Source: Bryum argenteum
Taxonomy: Eukaryota; Streptophyta; Bryopsida; Bryales; Bryaceae
Length of the DNA: 64,000 bases
Reading direction: 5' to 3'
Assembly: GCA_037043015.1 (NCBI GenBank)
Contig: CM073323.1
Span: 22,782,758-22,846,757 of the forward strand
Part shown: piece after piece, positions 60,528 to 64,000 of the stretch
How the letters are laid out: every line of letters starts with the position of its first letter
Position numbering within the stretch: position 1 is the stretch's first letter
Made by a program: the position numbers and the translations under genes
Notes under the pieces: model-generated
Database searches by the model: none
Told to the model about the DNA's origin: nothing
What the model saw: the letters and a program-made list of their open reading frames with translations, nothing else

Positions 60528-61460
60528 CAGTGGGGTACAGTTTGCTTACAAATTCCTCCCTAATGGGAGTATTTGTGAATAGTTTGACAATTCATTGTGA
60601 GCTCAAAAAAGATCGGAATTGAAATCCGTAAAGTGGGTTGAAATCACATCAGAGTGTACTAAAATATTATGATAAAATATCAATTTGTCCTTGTAATTTC
60701 ATTTACCACATTACAATTACTTCATACATCATCTACCATAGATTACTCCTACTTTTTGTTTTATTAAAATATACAATTAAATTGCAAGTTTAAAATTAGC
60801 TTCAGAAGTTGTTCTTGAGGTACTTAGGCACATATTTGTGGTATCATTGATATACCTCTTATTTGATATTCACTTGGAGAAATTTCTTAGTAAGTCCTAC
60901 TAACCAGTAAACTTTACCCAAAACATGTGAAAGCCTTTTACACTGTTACATATGTTTTTGAAAAACCAACAAATATCCTTGGAGGATGGTTAAAGGCTAT
61001 TAGAGTAGTAACTCTCATGCCTAGCATAATTCTTATAGTATTCTTGCCAAGTTCAAAGGAAGATTCATTTTCGACCTTGAGTTTTAATTGGGGACTCATG
61101 AGAAACCACTCCATACCAAAGAATCCAAGAGAGGAGATTCTTTTGGTTGTTTGGGTATGTGCCTAAGTATCCCAAGAACAACTTTGGAAGTTTATTTTGG
61201 ATTTGCAATTCAAATGTACATTTTAATAAAGCAAAAAGTAGGAGTAGTCAATAATAGATGGTGTATAAGTAATTGAAATACGTTTAATGATATCACAAAG
61301 AGGAATTAGTATTTTATCACAATATTGTAGTACACTCTAATGTGATTCAACACACTTTACGGTTTTCAAATCCGATTATTTTTGAGTTCACAATGAATTG
61401 CCAAACTTTTCATAAAAACTCCCTCCAAAGAGGAATTCGTAAATGAAGTGTACTTGACTG
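60528..61460. mobile_element. 933-bp TA-flanked element with long inverted repeats
   Basis: Starts CAGTGGGGTACAG and ends gtacttgactg. The arms are inverted copies to about 60760 and from about 61220. TA flanks both ends (60526-60527 and 61461-61462). Its site is uninterrupted in the related direct repeats at 48205 and 49010. No transposase is encoded: the only open frame of note inside (60927-61166) has no recognised domain. Tc1/mariner-pogo-like by ends and target. Confidence 0.8.
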
Positions 61461-61606
61461 TACTCTCGTGAAGTGTTGAAGTGCCTCCATTTTACCATAG
61501 AGCTAATAGAGTGTTAGAATTTTCATTTATTGATCTAACATGTATTCAACAAATAGAACTAGGGAAATGGTTCAATATTATTGTAACGAGTATTAATTAT
61601 CAAATT

Positions 61607-64000
61607 TAGTAGAGTGTTATGGTGCGCAATAAGCGTTAACTATATTAATCCAACATATTTACTCTAAGTAAATTATGCAAATTACACACAAATACTAGGG
61701 GCATGCATTAAAATGCACGAGCAAACTTGGGCACGGTTGTGTAAGTCCACGCAGGCATGGAGAGGACTAGTTAGGCCGGGGCAGGATTGGTCAAGGACGG
61801 GCCGTGTGGATCAGCCACGCGCAAGTAGCGCGAGAAGTCCGGGCTGCCAATGAAGTGGGCGCCCTAGGGTTTGGCCCCATTCTCTCTCACTTTTTCACAT
61901 GAGCTATTCTGCGCGCAGCTAGTTTCCCTCGCTCCTTCGCCAGTTTCCCTCTTGCTGTTGCACCGCCTTTGTTTTCTTGCTATGTGCCGCATATTTCCCT
62001 TGCTCGTCTCCCTTGTTATTGGCTCTCAGCTCTCCATACGCGCCGTGCTCTTCCTCTTCATTCAGTTGCGCGTTGTTTTTAGCTGCAAATCTAGTGTTTA
62101 TCTCACCGTCACCGCCGCTCCGCTCACGCTCTCTTCTTGTGGCGGCGTTGTACGTTTCAAGCTGTGGTGACATGTCCCATCCTTGAGTTCCCGTAAGTCT
62201 TTAGTGCTTTTTGTTTTCGGCATGTTTTCACTTTTTGTTTGAAGCTTTTCTTTCATTTGTGTGAACTTTTTAAAGCTCACTTCTTGAATTTGAATGACCT
62301 GAGGGTACTTTGAAATGTAGAGTAGCTCTTGAATTTGAGACCTATGCTCTTTACAAATGAGTAGGATTGATTTAGGAAAAATGAGGAATCCAGCTTTAAA
62401 TTTAGAGTTGGCTGCTAGATTTGCTTATGTTTTAGGGTTTATGAATTGTTGAGCTGCTATTCAAATGAAATTCCAAATGCTAGGATTTCTCCAGTTGTTT
62501 AGGGTTGAATGAATAGAGTTGAGAAATCCTCAATTGTCAATACCTGAAACTCTTTGGTCATATGTCTTCTTGATCTCTGAGATTTATGAAGTGTAGAATT
62601 GAGTTGGAGATCTGCAATTCGACATTGAATTGCACTTGAGTCTCATTTGTATATGACTAATTCATTAATTTCATTATGCTTCAAGTGTTCAACACTGCAT
62701 TGCTTTGTAGAATTCAATACTCTATCATTCATTCCTCAATTTTCTAATTTAGAAATTAGTGCTATGAGTATTCCATTGTGTTTGCTTTCCTCTAGTTTCA
62801 AATGTAGTTTAGAGTAAATTAGAGTTAACTTACAGTAAATTAACTCCAATTTAGTTTAAGTTAACCGTAAGTTAGGCACCACAAGCCTTGGCTTGGTGGT
62901 TAGGGCTTAGGCCCCCAATGAGGAGGTCGTGGGTTCTATTCCCCATGCTGGCGTGGTGCTCACCACTATAGTCCACCCAACTATTGTGGGGGTCTTTGGA
63001 CCTTGTTGTATGGGTACCTCAAAGCCCTTTGGGGGAATACTATGTCAAGTATCTTCAAGGCACTAGTAACTAGGCTAGAAACTAGCGTAGTTATAGTGTC
63101 CATCCCCGAGAGGGGGAAGTAGTATTGTTCCAATTTCCCCTTGTCCGGTGGCCATCGGGATATTAGCATTACGAACGGACACTTCATTCACGCCGGCTCC
63201 TTAGAAAGGGACCGGAGTTTCTATCTAACCGTAAGTTAACTCTAAGTTACTCTAAATTAACCGTGTTGCTTGCAATTGATTCACATGGAATTTGTTGATA
63301 TGAATACCATTGCTTGTTGTATACCGAAGATCTCATTTCTCAATGTTGTGTCAACATTGAGTGTATAATATAACAACACTGATAGTATGATTGAATGCAA
63401 TATCAGGTTAACAACTATGCTAAAGTTTCTCCAATTGTTTCCGACTTTCACGTGCTAATTTGCTCCCGTTCAGTTCAAATGATTTTGTAGCACTAGTGTT
63501 TCGCTACAAAGTTGAGTATTCGTACATTTTGCATAGTAGTAATATTCCTTGACTGTAGGTAGGGTACATGAACCATTTCAACTCAACTATAGCTGAACTG
63601 AGTTGAGTTGAATCCTTAAAAAAGGATTCAAATACAGCAGTTCAAATCAACTCGAGTTGAACTAAAAATAAATTTTTATACCCATACATTCGGAAGCAAA
63701 GAAAATCATTTGATGAAATTCAACTCATACCGGGTTGAATTCTTGTATTTGATGTAAAAGAATTCAAAATCAGTCATGACGTAATGTATAGCAACAAAAG
63801 CCCAGAAAGAACGTTGAGTAGGAAATTTAACTCGAGTCGAGTTGATTGTTTTTCTCGAAAGTTAACCCCCAGTATATCCAATTAGTTACACACTTAGTCA
63901 AAAGTATGATACAATGAAATGTACATAATAATGTCAAATCACAAGATTTCATTAAAATAAGCTCGGTAAAGAGGCTAGGTAGGAAAATCGGGTTGAATTG
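61607..64000 (+). repeat. large repeat family, copy D (right arm, runs off the window)
   Basis: Reverse complement of 55925-57793, and in its first part a direct copy of 48360-48885. It carries the full-length SINE at 62875-63225, which copy C lacks. The last bases match about 55925, so the arm ends at or beyond the window edge. Confidence 0.8.
62875..63225 (+). mobile_element. tRNA-derived SINE, full length (copy 2)
   Basis: 351 bp. Box A tggcttggtgg at 62889-62899 and box B ggttctattcc at 62932-62942, as in a polymerase III promoter. The tail is ctatc. The 13-bp target duplication taaccgtaagtta lies at 62862-62874 and 63226-63238. The corresponding place in copy C (about 56750) has no insert. 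Confidence 0.92.

Noticed and set aside
60525-61463. GTAC as a 4-bp target duplication of the 933-bp element
   Set aside because: GTAC is palindromic, so TA with CAGT ends explains the same bases and fits the Tc1/mariner-pogo pattern better. It cannot be excluded from these copies alone.

Overview
The window is nuclear DNA from a land plant. It is AT-rich and intron-rich, carries B3-domain and Ty1/copia sequences, and has a P4-ATPase that matches plant ALA3. The LRR/coiled-coil gene at 1.5-10.6 kb is of the LRRCC1 (centrosome/basal-body) type. Such genes are expected in plants that still make flagellate sperm (bryophytes, lycophytes, ferns, cycads or Ginkgo) rather than flowering plants. The species cannot be named from the sequence.

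Layout. 0-11 kb: an LRRCC1-like gene on + (17 exons, all intron phases consistent, 986 codons), with MITEs in its introns. 11.7-20.7 kb: a complete ALA3-type phospholipid flippase on - (27 exons, all phases consistent, 1204 codons), tail to tail with the first gene. 20.8-33.9 kb: accessory DNA with an ancient direct duplication, several inverted-repeat elements, a 1.4-kb near-palindrome, two decayed 3' ends of B3 genes and one unrecognised coding exon. 33.9-39.2 kb: a very young Ty1/copia element (397-bp LTRs with one difference seen), primed by an internal part of initiator tRNA-Met and broken by two in-frame stops between integrase and reverse transcriptase. 39.2-53.4 kb: repeats only, including an 882-bp foldback, a tRNA-derived SINE and several MITEs. 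54.1-55.2 kb: an apparently intact two-B3-domain gene on -. 55.9-64.0 kb: a large inverted repeat whose arms belong to a family with four copies in the window, plus a second full-length SINE and a 933-bp TA-flanked element.

The two large genes look like ordinary conserved cellular genes. The unusual part is the density of short inverted-repeat elements. Several are dated or bounded by an empty site in a paralogous copy inside this same window, which makes the insertions directly demonstrable. No operon-like or defence-like gene system was seen.
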